34,048 nucleotides of DNA from Xanthoparmelia taractica (lineage: Eukaryota > Ascomycota > Lecanoromycetes > Lecanorales > Parmeliaceae), in the NCBI GenBank assembly GCA_033085395.1, contig JANQBS010000358.1:1-34048 (forward strand), given 5' to 3'. The position numbers were made by a program, and so were the translations under genes. Of the stretch, positions 20,477 through 30,629 are shown piece after piece (position 1 is the stretch's first letter; every line of letters begins with the position of its first letter). Below the pieces are notes generated by a model that saw only the letters and a program-made list of their open reading frames with translations, was not told the DNA's origin and searched no databases.

Positions 20477-23400
20477 ATGATGGCCCCCTTGGCCTCTCGT
20501 ATGCCGATGGCAGGGTCATCATTGACCAAAAGTGCCCACAGCGAAAATATAACGCCAGCGCCTAGTATTCCGTGGCAGCTTGTGGGCCCTGCACGAGATC
20601 ATTTGCTGGACCGATTGAATCAGATGTACTGGGACGGCGTAAAGGGTGAGCTCGAAGTCATCATCCGAACGCTGAGAACATGGCAGCAGCCGCAATACAA
20701 ATCAGTTGTGCTAAACGATGAGGACGACTACTTTATTCATGGATTCGATACGTTTATAGATCAAGTGAGCCAGAAGTCGCGGGCATTCGCTGCTAGATAT
20801 GGTACGTTCGCTGTTGAGTCTTCATTCCACCTACGCATCTACAATATTATTACTTACTACAATAAAGGCGAACGGAAAGAAGAACGAACCCAAGATAAGC
20901 GAGCCCGCAGTACAAAACCTGCCTATAAAGAAGCCCTTTTCAACCGTGTACTGGACATAGATGCAGAACGTAGCAGCTCCGAGATCAAAATCTCTATTCG
21001 AGAGGCAATTGAAGGTAAGTGATCTCCCTAGAGGTTCTCGGGAATTGGATTTCCAATATCATATAGATACGGAGCCTTGGACTGGTCTTGAACGTCGCGC
21101 CAAGATGCTTTTACAGTCTGCGGGTGAGTCCTTCTTGGGCCTGAATTGTCCCCAATTCTCTGCAAGAGCATTCTGGACTGGGCATCTTGCCATGAAAACC
21201 CGCTGAAGATGTTTGCAAGGATTCCTTGACATCGATAAATTAATTGAGCACCGCCCTCCCTTGGACAAGTTGTCTTTCTGGAAAAGACCTGGTATTCCTC
21301 AATGTAAGTTTTGCCTGAGATGTAATTCTCTATAGTCTAGCTGAAACATAGTCTGAGTGACGCTTTCAAAATTCGCCAAACACTGGAGACCAATCTTCGT
21401 CCCCCTTCACTGTTCCACCTGCAACAGTATAGTGCGCGGCTGCGTTTTCATCAGACCAGGTGAAGGCTTGGCCAACAGCATTTGTGAGGCTTGCTATCGG
21501 ATCTACCATCATGGACAAGACTCTTACCTTAAATCCTACAAGCACTGTATTCTTGCAAGCACCATTGATCCTGCAGCGAGTCGTAGTATTTGTCTTTGCA
21601 GTAATATCCCTCATTTTGACTCTTCTGGTCGTCCTCGCTCTCTATTTCCCATGGACTTGGAGCCAAAGCACCTCGACATTGATGGCATTGGTGGCATGCA
21701 ATGTGGGCTTCTAAAGCTACCAGAACTTGTGGCTCTCGCGAAGTATGATGGTATGCAGACTATACTAGGTAATGGAAGGGGACGGAACGATGTGAAACAA
21801 AAAAGCAAAGACAAGAAGAATGGCATGAAGACAACGCGAGAGAGAAATGCGAAGAAAGAGATAAGGCAGAATACATCTCATTTGAAGAAGGTCATCGGCG
21901 CCAGTCTCATCGACCCTGAAAAGAGGACCGCCGCGAGTGGCGAGGCCATCATGTTCGAAGAAGTAGAGGCCGACAAAGACATACCCTTCTTTTTCAGGAA
22001 GTATACCGAGAAATATCCCTTTGGTAATGTGCACATGGCACTGCGAGTTGGGCCCCTCTTGGTGGAAAATGGAGTTGCTCAGTAAGTACATAAGAGCTGC
22101 CGCAGATGTTCGGACTGATCGAATAAAGTACAAAGGGAGGCGCTCTAATAACACTCCGGGACCCACCGGTCTTGCAGGCCCCGCGTGACTTAGGAAACGC
22201 ACGGGAGTATAGTCTTGCCGTTAGCGGAGCTACTGAAAGAACGCTCTGGGAGCAACAAAGGCCAAAGGAAAGACAGAAACGCTACAAAGCTGTAATGAAG
22301 CAAGTCGTTGGGGCGCCATTCTCAGGATTGCTGGATGAGAAACTCGAACATCGAATAGTAAAAGATCTTGTCATCGCTAGCGGGCGAAGATTCGATGATC
22401 CAGGTCTCCATCTTTCGCAGCAACGCAAGATTTTGTATCAAGCACTCGAGAGTATAATTACAGGGCTTCAAAGACTCATGAGAACTAGAGTCAATGTTTA
22501 TTTAAGGAGCATTGCCGACCGACTGCTTGATATCCGAACCGACCTTTCCTGGAGTGCTTCCAAGAACAATTGCCAGAGCTTCTGCAACTCGTTGATTAGA
22601 TCAAATATTTTTGGACCGCTCGTGAATGGTTTTGAAGACTCGAGCGGAATCGATACCATCCCTCTATACCTGATGAGCTTTGTATGTCCTCAGGAGGGCT
22701 ACGTAAAGCCTCGAGTGAGGACCAAATTTGACGTCCCGAGTGGCCTTACCGAAGAGTATTTACTCAAGTTCCGCTACGGCAGACACGACGAAGCTGACAT
22801 TATTGACACACTCCAGGAGTACTGGCACGATTGGGGTGCGTTCGGTAGCTCTCTCTACCCCTATCAGGACCTTTTCCCATGGGATTGTACAGAAGCTTAT
22901 GGACGCTATCCAACACTTTGCGGCGAGTGCAACCTTGCGAAGCATGTATGGGCGTTCCCGTTCGACTCATGGTCCATCATATCTCTCCACCTGACCCGAG
23001 ATCGGTACATGTATGCGCCCAAGGATCCAAAGCATCCTCAACATTTGTCAAATGAAGACTGGATGCGTACACGTCTTACCCTGCTCCTAGCACGAGACGC
23101 TCTCACTACGGCCGCCGCTGCAATGGCGCGTGACCCCGGGTTCTGCAAGTCTACCCAATGGCTCCACGAGCAAGAGGATGATCAGTCACTCTCTCGGTTG
23201 AAATTGGGCGGTATCCACCGTGCGCAGCCGTTCAGCCATTATTTCGATCAGGGAACTTACCATCACTATTTCATCGCGGAATGGGCGCTTCTGAAGCGAG
23301 TCGACCAGATTGCAGCGTACGAGCTCATGCGCGATGGACGCGTCCGGCAGCCCGATGTTGTATACCAAGGCGGGCGATTCCATGACTCGGACGGCGGCGG

Positions 23401-23689
23401 CGACTTCGGTGACTTCGGTGGCATCGGACCGGATGTTGATTTTGGTACGGCTGGTGATTATGGTTTGGATGGGTTCACCGCAGATGCAGGCCTCGCAGCC
23501 GAAGGCTCTTGCGCCGATGCTGGGTTCGGGGATGCTGGGGTCGATGGAGACGCTGGAGGTGGGGATGGTGCGAATTGTGGAGCTGGCTGTGGAGCTGATA
23601 CTGAGGCGGATGCTGGAGGTGACGCAGGCGGTTGCGGGGGAGGGTGCGGGGGAGGATGCGGAGGAGGAGGGTGCGGAGGGGGAGGATAG
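20477..23689 (+). CDS. Conserved fungal protein with Cys-pair domain and Gly/Cys tail
   Basis: Six exons (20477-20801, 20868-21014, 21067-21123, 21220-21303, 21358-22081, 22129-23689) give 965 residues. Intron 1 (66 nt) is also open in frame and could be retained; intron 4 needs a GAG acceptor (21355-21357), the weakest junction. Residues 205-250 hold a zinc-ribbon-like C-x2-C...C-x2-C arrangement (HCSTCNSIV, SICEACYRIYHH). A basic Lys-rich linker follows near 21780-21870. The best-conserved-looking part is about residues 690-840: WDCTEAYGRYPTLC, HVWAFPFDSWSIISLHL, WMRTRLTLLLARDALTTAAA, KLGGIHRAQPFSHYF. The last 100 residues become Gly/Asp-rich and finish with GGCGGGCGGGCGGGG-type repeats. 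The family is known to me only as uncharacterised fungal proteins; no catalytic site is recognised. Confidence 0.78.
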
Positions 23690-24198
23690 GGGATCGAGTG
23701 GTGGATAAGGTATGGGACTATTTGAGGATATTATTAGCATCACACAATGTCCTCTCCTTGTGTCTTCGAGACGGAAACCAGAATTGATATTGACTGCGGA
23801 AAAGAGAACGATGGTTTTAAATGATTTTTGGGAATTGACTTGCGGTCGATTCTGCTTGAGAGGGAAAAGGAAGGGAAACCTGTGTGGTATATATCATCTA
23901 TTTGGGCCATTTGTGTCATTTCGGGGGGGAAGGGAATAGGCCGTCATTTTTAAGAAGGATGATATCGTCGGTCTAAAAACAGATGTTGACGTCTTCTTTG
24001 ATATATTTGCATGAAGATCATCATCTCATGACTGAAATCCTAGCCCCTCCCCCCGCGCGGAGTGAACTTGCAGATATCGTGTCGCATTTATGTTTATCCA
24101 ATCCGTCCCCGATTCACGGTAATCTGAAGACGTATGGTTTTGAAGCCGCGACTCCCAAGAACTCCACGGTTTCCAAAAGATGTATATACAAATAAGAC
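23690..24198. other. Convergent 3' intergenic region
   Basis: The region separates the stop of the Gly/Cys-tail gene (plus) from the stop of the F-box gene (minus) and should hold both 3' UTRs and polyadenylation sites. Short frames in it are compositional and no gene is supported. Confidence 0.4.
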
Positions 24199-25156
24199 TC
24201 ACACGTCCACATTCTCCGCCCAAGCCGGATGAACGCGGTGTTGGCATTCGGAAAAACACGCCGAACAAACCCACCACCGGGGTCCCCAATCCGGCAACGA
24301 CATCCTGCACTGCGAGCACGCGAGCGGCAGCCTTGCCAACCGATCCAGCTCGATGCGATCTCGCGCCTCGCGCCGCGCCTGCTGCACGCGAGGGGACAGC
24401 CTGACGCAATTCGGGCAGATGGTCCGGATGGAACTGCCGTAGTGCCAGACGTCTTTCTCCTTCTCCTTCTCCTTCGACGACGAAGACCCGCGCGCGTCCA
24501 GCTTGCAGGACTTGGAGTGCCGGAACCGTGCCGGTCGGCGGCACACGTTTGCGCGGTAGCATTTCGAGCAGCTGGGTCTGCAGATTTGGAGGTGGAGGGA
24601 GGTTTCTGTGTTGGGGAGGGCACGCTCGTTGGAACAAGACTGTTGGCGATATTGGGTCAGCCCATTTGTTCGATTCCTTGGTCGAGGCCTATCAACGCAC
24701 ACGACAAATCAGGGAGGAACAGATCCAGCACTGGGATTTGCTGCCGTCCTCGCAGCTGTGTATCCTTAACGCTTCAGAGCGGGTGGTGGCAAGATCTCGG
24801 CTTGGGAAAATAAATTGCCGTAGGCCCTTGGATGCCAGGCTCAGGTTGACAATGTCTGTATAATGGAGCCTTGAGGCGATCAGTAGTAAGAAATCGTGGG
24901 GTAGAGGACGGCCGTATCGCTCAGGCTGGAGCTCGGGACTAAGTAAAATAGACAGAGCTGTCGGCTTTTCATATTTCCAAGTCGTTCTGTCCAAAGTTCG
25001 CAACTTGGTGGGTTTGTCGCTTTTCACTCTCTGGCGTGATTTCGAAAAGTGGCGATATAGGTAACGCGGTCTCACGGTTATGTTATTAAAGAACCGAGGA
25101 ATAGGGCCAAAAAGGGACTTGAGTAGCCCGGTGGTATGGGAAGAGCGGTGCCGCAT
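24199..25156 (-). CDS. F-box protein with C-terminal zinc-binding cysteines
   Basis: Two minus-strand exons (25156-24701 and 24639-24199), joined across a 61-nt intron (GTGCGT...CAACAG), give 298 residues. An alternative upstream Met is at 25219. An F-box is seen at about residues 85-120 (LPHDFLLLIASRLHYTDIV, then NLSLASKGLRQFIFP). It is followed by ordered Cys pairs: QCWICSSLICR, RPSCSKCYRANVC, TICPNCVRL, LACSQCRMSL and WWVCSACFSECQHRVHPAW. This F-box plus Cys-rich tail is a common architecture among fungal F-box proteins. F-box proteins recruit substrates to SCF ubiquitin ligases through Skp1; the substrate here is unknown. A Lys/Glu/Ser stretch (SSSSKEKEKEKD) lies between the Cys groups. 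The membrane-protein gene upstream on the same strand ends about 130 bp before this start. Confidence 0.82.
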
Positions 25157-25286
25157 AGACGAATAAGGTGAGTAAGAGGATTTGCACCCCAGCGCGATGT
25201 TGAAACTAGCGCTGAGCATGTACAGTACGCTGGAATCAGACAGCTTCACATCAGTGAAAAACACTACAGTCAAGGGAAGCAGTATA

Positions 25287-25812
25287 TCACATTATTACAA
25301 TTCCAAAAATCCAATTCGTGACGTACGAGCGACAGGCCTCCCGTGGAGTACAATCGGAGAGAGTGCTTGCGACTTGAAAAAAGTTGGAAGTGCCATTGGC
25401 ATTCTTCCATGTGTCGGCGTATCGACAGTCTGAATTGGAATGAGGTAAGTAGGTTGACTGGAAGATGACTGCGCATAATATGGTGATAGCGATTACAAGG
25501 TCGACGATTCCAATCATGACGAGCACCAGTCCGGATGCAGACGCGGTAGGTAACCACATTATGAGATTCCACACGAAAGCCACGATCCCCTGTTGACACG
25601 AAATTAGTAGGACGGATGTAGAATATCTTCCAGAGTTCTCATACCGCTTGTCCCGCCATCTGCAGGCCTTCCAGGAACAAGGCTCCATGGGGTAAGCTGC
25701 GAAAGACTTCAAGTTTCTTGACAGAGGTGTAGAGCTTGATTCCAGCGAATGCCAGATAAAACAAGGGCAAGTGGGAGACAAAGCGGATTGCTGCCGAAGG
25801 AGCCCCTGACAT
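25287..25812 (-). CDS. Small four-helix membrane protein (MARVEL-like)
   Basis: Two minus-strand exons (25812-25645 and 25589-25287), joined by a 55-nt intron (GTATGA...CAACAG) in phase 0, give 156 residues. Predicted membrane segments are FVSHLPLFYLAFAGIKLY (helix 1), GIVAFVWNLIMWL with the preceding segment (helix 2), GLVLVMIGIVDLVIAITILC (helix 3) and SYVTNWIFGIVIM (helix 4). The loop between helices 3 and 4 has two Cys and an NGT glycosylation sequon. The size, the four helices and the VWN and SxYLPHS elements fit the MARVEL-like membrane proteins of filamentous fungi, which act in plasma-membrane organisation; this assignment is by resemblance only. The fourth helix runs straight into the stop, so a short extra 3' exon may be missing. 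Confidence 0.72.
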
Positions 25813-26213
25813 TTTTTGTCGTAGAGGACTTCAAGGCAAGAAGGTTGTATTGCTGAAGATGGATCAGGTACGTTTTTATTTTCAATGTTAAGCCTGTGAG
25901 GGATATATATTGTGTGTACAGCATAGTAGGACCATTGTAAGCAGCCACACCAGGCTCCCGTCAAGGCGGATTGCCCTATACGGAGAATTTAAGTGGAGAA
26001 CCTAGATTGTCATTAGCCTACATGCGCCTGAAAAAGCACAAGCTGCGCCCCGGGCTTGTGTCTTAGCCAATAGCCCTGTTTTTTCAAGGTAGAGTACTTT
26101 AGACAACATAAACCACTCCCTCGACCTGACTTCGGCTACCAATATTGCCGTGGTCACTGTCCAAGGTTGTCCTGTGTCGTATATTACCACATTAAATAAT
26201 TATCCTTACGGTC
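25813..26213. promoter_or_regulatory. Divergent promoter between membrane-protein and GRDP genes
   Basis: The two start codons face away from each other across 401 bp, so both promoters must lie here or overlap. The sequence has an AT-rich stretch just upstream of the GRDP start (ATTACCACATTAAATAATTA, 26185-26204). No individual factor site was recognised. Confidence 0.45.
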
Positions 26214-27850
26214 ATGGCTTTGATCTTGGGTCTCCATCAGAACGCATTGCACGACGCCAGAAAGGAAACTTGGCCGAGCATAGCCGCAAGGGATAGAGGA
26301 CGGACCCGCACCTATCGCGAAGCGCCAACAAAGGAGCAAGAACCCATCATTCCTGCCCCTCACATTTTCCAATCTCTTCTCGATCCGTCTACGACTAACT
26401 CGAACGGAGATGCAAACACTGTTCCCACTGTCGCTGAATGTGCCGCCCATCTTGAACTGTTGGAGGCATTTCACATACTGAAAGCGAAAGTCCTTGGGTC
26501 TCCGGAACTTGACTCCGTCCTTGGAATAGTACCATATCCAAAAACAGTCTATCGAACTACGTATGGAGCTTATCGTAGATCAAAACGGGAGGTCAAGGCT
26601 GTCAAGATTAAAGATACAACGTTTGCAGCCAGGCGAAGGGAGAAGTGGCCATTCTTCCTGCAACTGGCCGTTGCGCGGTTCAGGACATGGCTCCAAAAAG
26701 CAGATTCGGCACTAAAAGAGGCCTCTTCAGACTCTGGTGTTGATGCGGCCATTAGAGTCCTGTCCGCGGTGCTGCCGCCTTTGGGTGCGTTTTCCTCATC
26801 TCTGATGAAAATGAAAGGAAACGCTGACAACCTTAGATGTGCTCATGGTTTGGCACTCTTTTCTGTTGAATCCCCTGGATTATCAAGAGTACTGCAAAGC
26901 AAACGGCTTGGATCGAATTCGCCAGGCAAGCTTTCCTTGGATAATTATCGTGAGTCACCGAATCATTTTGACTTGACCATCGTAGTACTTGACTTCACGC
27001 CCTGCGTGTTGATTACAAAACTGAAATCCAGGTGACCTAGCATAAATCTACGAATCCACAAGATTGGTCCTTTACCTTACCGGTAAAGTCTCATGCTCTA
27101 CCAATGAACGCTACGCGTCTCGACGGAGACCTCTTCGAATCTCTGGTGAACATCCGAGAGAAATCCGCCATAATTGCACAAAAATTAGTAACCTTTGGAG
27201 CGAAAAATGCCACCGAATGGCGTGTTAATATTCGCCCTTCCGAAGCAGCAAAACTTGCCGTGCAAGAAGTTGCTTTTCTCCAAACGCTGAACGCATCTGC
27301 GAAAGACGCGGCGATTAATCGACCCATTTTCGAAGCTGTCCAGCGTCAAGAGGCTTTCGTGCAAAAGATGCATGCGCACTTATGGATCCGTAGTCCTGCA
27401 CTTGAGGGCACCCTTCAGCGAGCGATCAACCGGTATCTCAACTTCGTCAAGCTTTTCAAGCTCTATCCTAAGACTGTCCTCGTACCGACCTTGGATATCG
27501 ACCTGGTCTGGCATACCCATCAGTGCTCTCCGGCACAATATCGAGCTTCGATGATCCAACGTGCGGGACGGTTCATAAATCATGATGACAAGATCGGTCA
27601 ACCAGTGTTGAGTGATGGTATGGAGACGACAAAGAAATTGTTTCGAGTTCGATTTGGACAGGAATATTTGGTTTGCCATTGCTGGGATTGTGAGGCTGCT
27701 CTGTCAGCTGTCTCGGCAAGCAAGCAGGAAGGCAAGGATCGAGCAGATATGAGCTCTATCACATCTGAGATCCTCGAGGATGTTGCATATTATAGGGCAG
27801 TGGAGCTTGCACGTCGGGCTGGGAAGCCTCTCCCTATACGCAATGGATGA
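26214..27850 (+). CDS. GRDP-like (DUF1399) protein
   Basis: Three exons (26214-26784, 26837-26949, 27041-27850) give 497 residues. The introns (52 and 91 nt) have GTGCGT and GTGAGT donors and keep frame. Two copies of the family hallmark, D-x-x-x-V-W-H-x(5)-P-x-x-Y, are present: DVLMVWHSFLLNPLDY (residues 191-206) and DIDLVWHTHQCSPAQY (380-395). Around them are YCKANGLDRIRQASFPW, the MHAHLWIRSPALEGTLQRA segment and the Cys-bearing VCHCWDCEAAL. These are features of the glycine-rich-domain-protein-like family (DUF1399, PF07173), known from plants and fungi, where biochemical function is poorly defined. Unlike plant members it has no Gly-rich tail; the other large gene of this island does. Its stop is 47 bp from that of the convergent lipase gene. 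Confidence 0.85.
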
Positions 27851-27897
27851 TATAGATATATTATTGCATTAGCTATTTATTATATTTAAACCTTGGA

Positions 27898-29521
27898 TCA
27901 CTTTTCCCAGCCCATCAAATTATTGAAATAGCCACGAGCAATCAGATCGACCCTCTTTCGATACTCGGTTCTTCTGTGCACAGAAACACGGCAGAACAGC
28001 AGCTTTTCAAAGGCCCGCGCTTCTACTACGTATGCTTTAAGCTCAAGCTTATCTGCAAGATAACCGTCGCTATCACCAGTGCTGCTTTCGTCATCACACA
28101 TATGCATGTGCAGAACCACTCGCTCGCCTACATGACTGTACGTGGCGCTTGGAGTTGCCCAGAAGCTTCCGGTGCTCTCACGGTCGCTGTTCAGGCGGTA
28201 TGGTTTGATTGATTTGGTGTCTTGCAACAAGGCATCATCAGGGGCATTTACCTCTTCACGCACCGATGGCATTTGATATATCGATCGATACAGGTTCACC
28301 AACGACAGAATATAATTACTGTCGGCGCGAGTCACAACATCGAACTGGTTGATGATGTTGAGCGCAAGAGTCTTTCCATGATGGCTTGACTGAGGTTGCG
28401 ACGGGATAGAGGATCGGATCACGGGAGGACTGCCAAAGGTGATGCAGGAGAATTTAAACATACTATCTGGACGTGAATCAGCATTCTGACGTGTGTCACT
28501 AGGTACAAAGTACCAACGTGCATTCAGCGTTCCTGCGAGCTAGGTAGCTCAGGTACAGCAAAGATGCCACGGCCCCTCCAGCCGAGTGCCCTGTGAACAA
28601 GATGTGATTGACATCTGCAGGAGCCAAGTCTTTGATGCGTTTCGAGATCATAGCCTCTAAGATTTCCGCGCTGTTGAGGAAGCCGGAGTGGGCTTCCACC
28701 TCGCTGTTTCCGAAACCAAGCCCTGTGACATTCTGTCATGTAAGCGAAGGCAATAAGCAATCAGTATGATGACATACAATGAATGAGCTAGCATTTTTAG
28801 GCTTGCTATTCGCATTCACCATATGGTCCAGCTTACTATCGCTACCTCGTATCGCTACCACAACAAGGGGTAGCAATGGGTTCTTTGGTCGCTTGCGATC
28901 TAGCCCCGTAACAGTAACCATCGTTGCTACCTTCCTACTACCACCAATCGAAGGCGTAATGAGATGGTTTTGTGTAAAGACAAATGAATCATGAATGATT
29001 TGGTTTTCCGGTTCGTAGGAACCAGCTGCACATTCCCACGCGATTGCAACGAGTTGCGCTTCGTCAGAGGAGCTTTTGACGGAGGTCAGAATTGTCTTCA
29101 GTTCATGATGATTACGCGGAACAAGTGCATAAATAAATAATTCTTTTACCAGACCCATTCCACTCCCATCTCATCCTCGCTCAATTGCGAATTACAATAC
29201 TTGGATGCTTCGTTATCCAAGCGCTGCAGCGGCAACCCGAGTTGCTCTTTCAATTCACCTTAAAACCACAACACCGTATGTAAGCGAAACTGCTCCCGTC
29301 TAAGCGCGGGGGGGTGCTTGTGTTTGTCACACACCTTCAAGTTCAATCTGCTCGAACGCCATGCCGAAAGATTGGGATAACTCGGCCACGGCCGCCGAAG
29401 CTCCCTGGGAATTATCCACGAAGGTGAATCCGGAGCTTGGGGGGGCGGCGGACGTTGTTAAGGCGGATTCTGTGGACGCTCGCACGTGAGGATGCTTCAT
29501 GTGGCGGAAGAGTCGCTTCAT
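27898..29521 (-). pseudogene. Class 3 lipase-like alpha/beta hydrolase, one frameshift
   Basis: Four minus-strand exons (29521-29335, 29258-28778, 28732-28518, 28462-27898) fit a lipase class 3 protein of about 482 residues. The nucleophile elbow is intact (ILFTGHSAGGAVASLLYLSYL), as are FKFSCITFGSPPV and INQFDVVTRADSNYI, which should carry the catalytic Asp; a candidate His lies in SYSHVGERVVLHMHM-like sequence near 28100. The N-terminal exon has no signal peptide, suggesting an intracellular enzyme. In exon 2 the frame changes by one base between CNSQLSEDEMG and LVKELFIYALVPRNHHELK, at or near the short G run (CCC on plus) 29154-29156. The upstream frame reads a stop directly after it and the downstream frame has one before it. 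No intron explains the change. The third intron (GTTGGT...GATAG) is the least certain. Confidence 0.78.
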
Positions 29522-29744
29522 CTTTTGGCATCAATCATATATGTTTACAACAGCTGTTGTGGGAATCGGTTACAGCCCCAGTCGGAGGTCTATGAGTTGA
29601 ATAAATCGTTAATATGTGGTATTATATACAAGAAAGGCTTTTTACAGCGGGCTTCGCCGGCCACAAAAGTGTTGTTACTTTGGTGACGGATGATTTTTCC
29701 GCTGCATGAAAATTCTGACTATATATAAGCGATAGGGCTGAGTA
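29522..29744. promoter_or_regulatory. Upstream region of the lipase-like gene
   Basis: This short stretch lies 5' of the minus-strand lipase-like gene and ends at the TA-flanked MITE. It should contain the promoter, which is therefore confined to about 220 bp before transposon DNA begins. No specific motif is identified. Confidence 0.35.
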
Positions 29745-30221
29745 CAACAGAGTTTTTTTATTTTAATGGCCACTCCGGAGTTTCGCCGAGGCTCTCACCA
29801 AATTATCATTTACTAGATGATACGATATTGTCACAACGAGTGGAAAAATCGCTCTCAAATTCACACGTAGATTTCATTTCCCTATTAACTTCAAAATTGC
29901 GTTTTTAGTTTTCTATCAAAACTCGTTGTCAATGTGTAATATTAAGTGAAAATAAACGTATCGAAATTTCGCGTACTTTTCGCGATAAATTAATACGAAA
30001 ATTAAATTTTTAATCTTCTTTTACGTTTATTATAACGTTTTTTAACGAGATAATTCTTTACGAAGTTTAGTCTTGAGTATATTTAACTTCTAGATAAAAA
30101 GTTAATATATATAAAATTTTAATATGTTTTAATACCTAGAAGTATAGATTTTATAAAGTTAAAAATATCGCGTTTTAATGTAAAATGCGAGGTGGCCATT
30201 AATTAAAAAAAAACTCTATTG
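29745..30221. mobile_element. TA-flanked MITE, about 477 bp
   Basis: The ends are imperfect inverted repeats of about 30 bp: CAACAGAGTTTTTTT...TAATGGCCAC at the left and, read on the opposite strand, CAATAGAGTTTTTTTTT...TAATGGCCAC at the right. Both are flanked by TA (29743-29744 and 30222-30223), as for Tc1/mariner/pogo-type elements. The differences in the repeats are mainly transitions. The interior is AT-rich, non-coding and RIP-like. It marks the start of the third TE block, 223 bp from the lipase-like start codon. Confidence 0.7.
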
Positions 30222-30291
30222 TAGTGCAATTCTAATACTCCCTCTTAATACTTAGGTCTATTAACGCCTAGTATTCGATAATCGCGGAGAT

Positions 30292-30567
30292 TACGGGTTG
30301 GAAAGGTGTGGTATCTGTTGAATATAGTCGTTTTTAACTTTTTTTCAACTTTTTTTAAAAAATTATATCTTTTTATTCTATTTATAGAATTTTATAATTA
30401 TATAAGCGTTCGCTTAAGCTTTTTACGTATTTTTCGAATATAAAAAAATATCACGTAATATATTTATTAAAAACTCAATGCGAGTATGGAATATCTTATA
30501 CCTTTCGATATGGTATTCGAAAAACTAATCCCATACCATCAAATATACCACACCTTTCCGACCCGTA
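30292..30567 (+). mobile_element. 276-bp hAT-like MITE, complete copy
   Basis: Same length and structure as the copy at 14261-14536, from TACGGGTTGGAAAGG to CCGACCCGTA. It is flanked by an 8-bp duplication with one mismatch (GCGGAGAT at 30284-30291, GCCGAGAT at 30568-30575). It carries extra C-to-T and G-to-A changes relative to the 14261 copy, for example TTGAATATAG for TTGAACATAG, consistent with RIP. Confidence 0.87.
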
Positions 30568-30629
30568 GCCGAGATGCAAAAAATGTGATTTTCTTTATTA
30601 TTATTTACTTTATTCTAGTCCCATTACTA

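Noticed and set aside
20802..20867. Treating the first intron of the large conserved gene as coding
   Set aside because: It is open in frame, but it has a GTACGT donor, an AAG acceptor and low-complexity AT-rich content; splicing is preferred, though retention cannot be excluded.
24026..24623. Long minus-strand frames of 169 and 203 codons
   Set aside because: They overlap the F-box gene exon in other frames. Only the frame ending at 24199 has the ordered Cys pairs and joins the upstream exon in frame.
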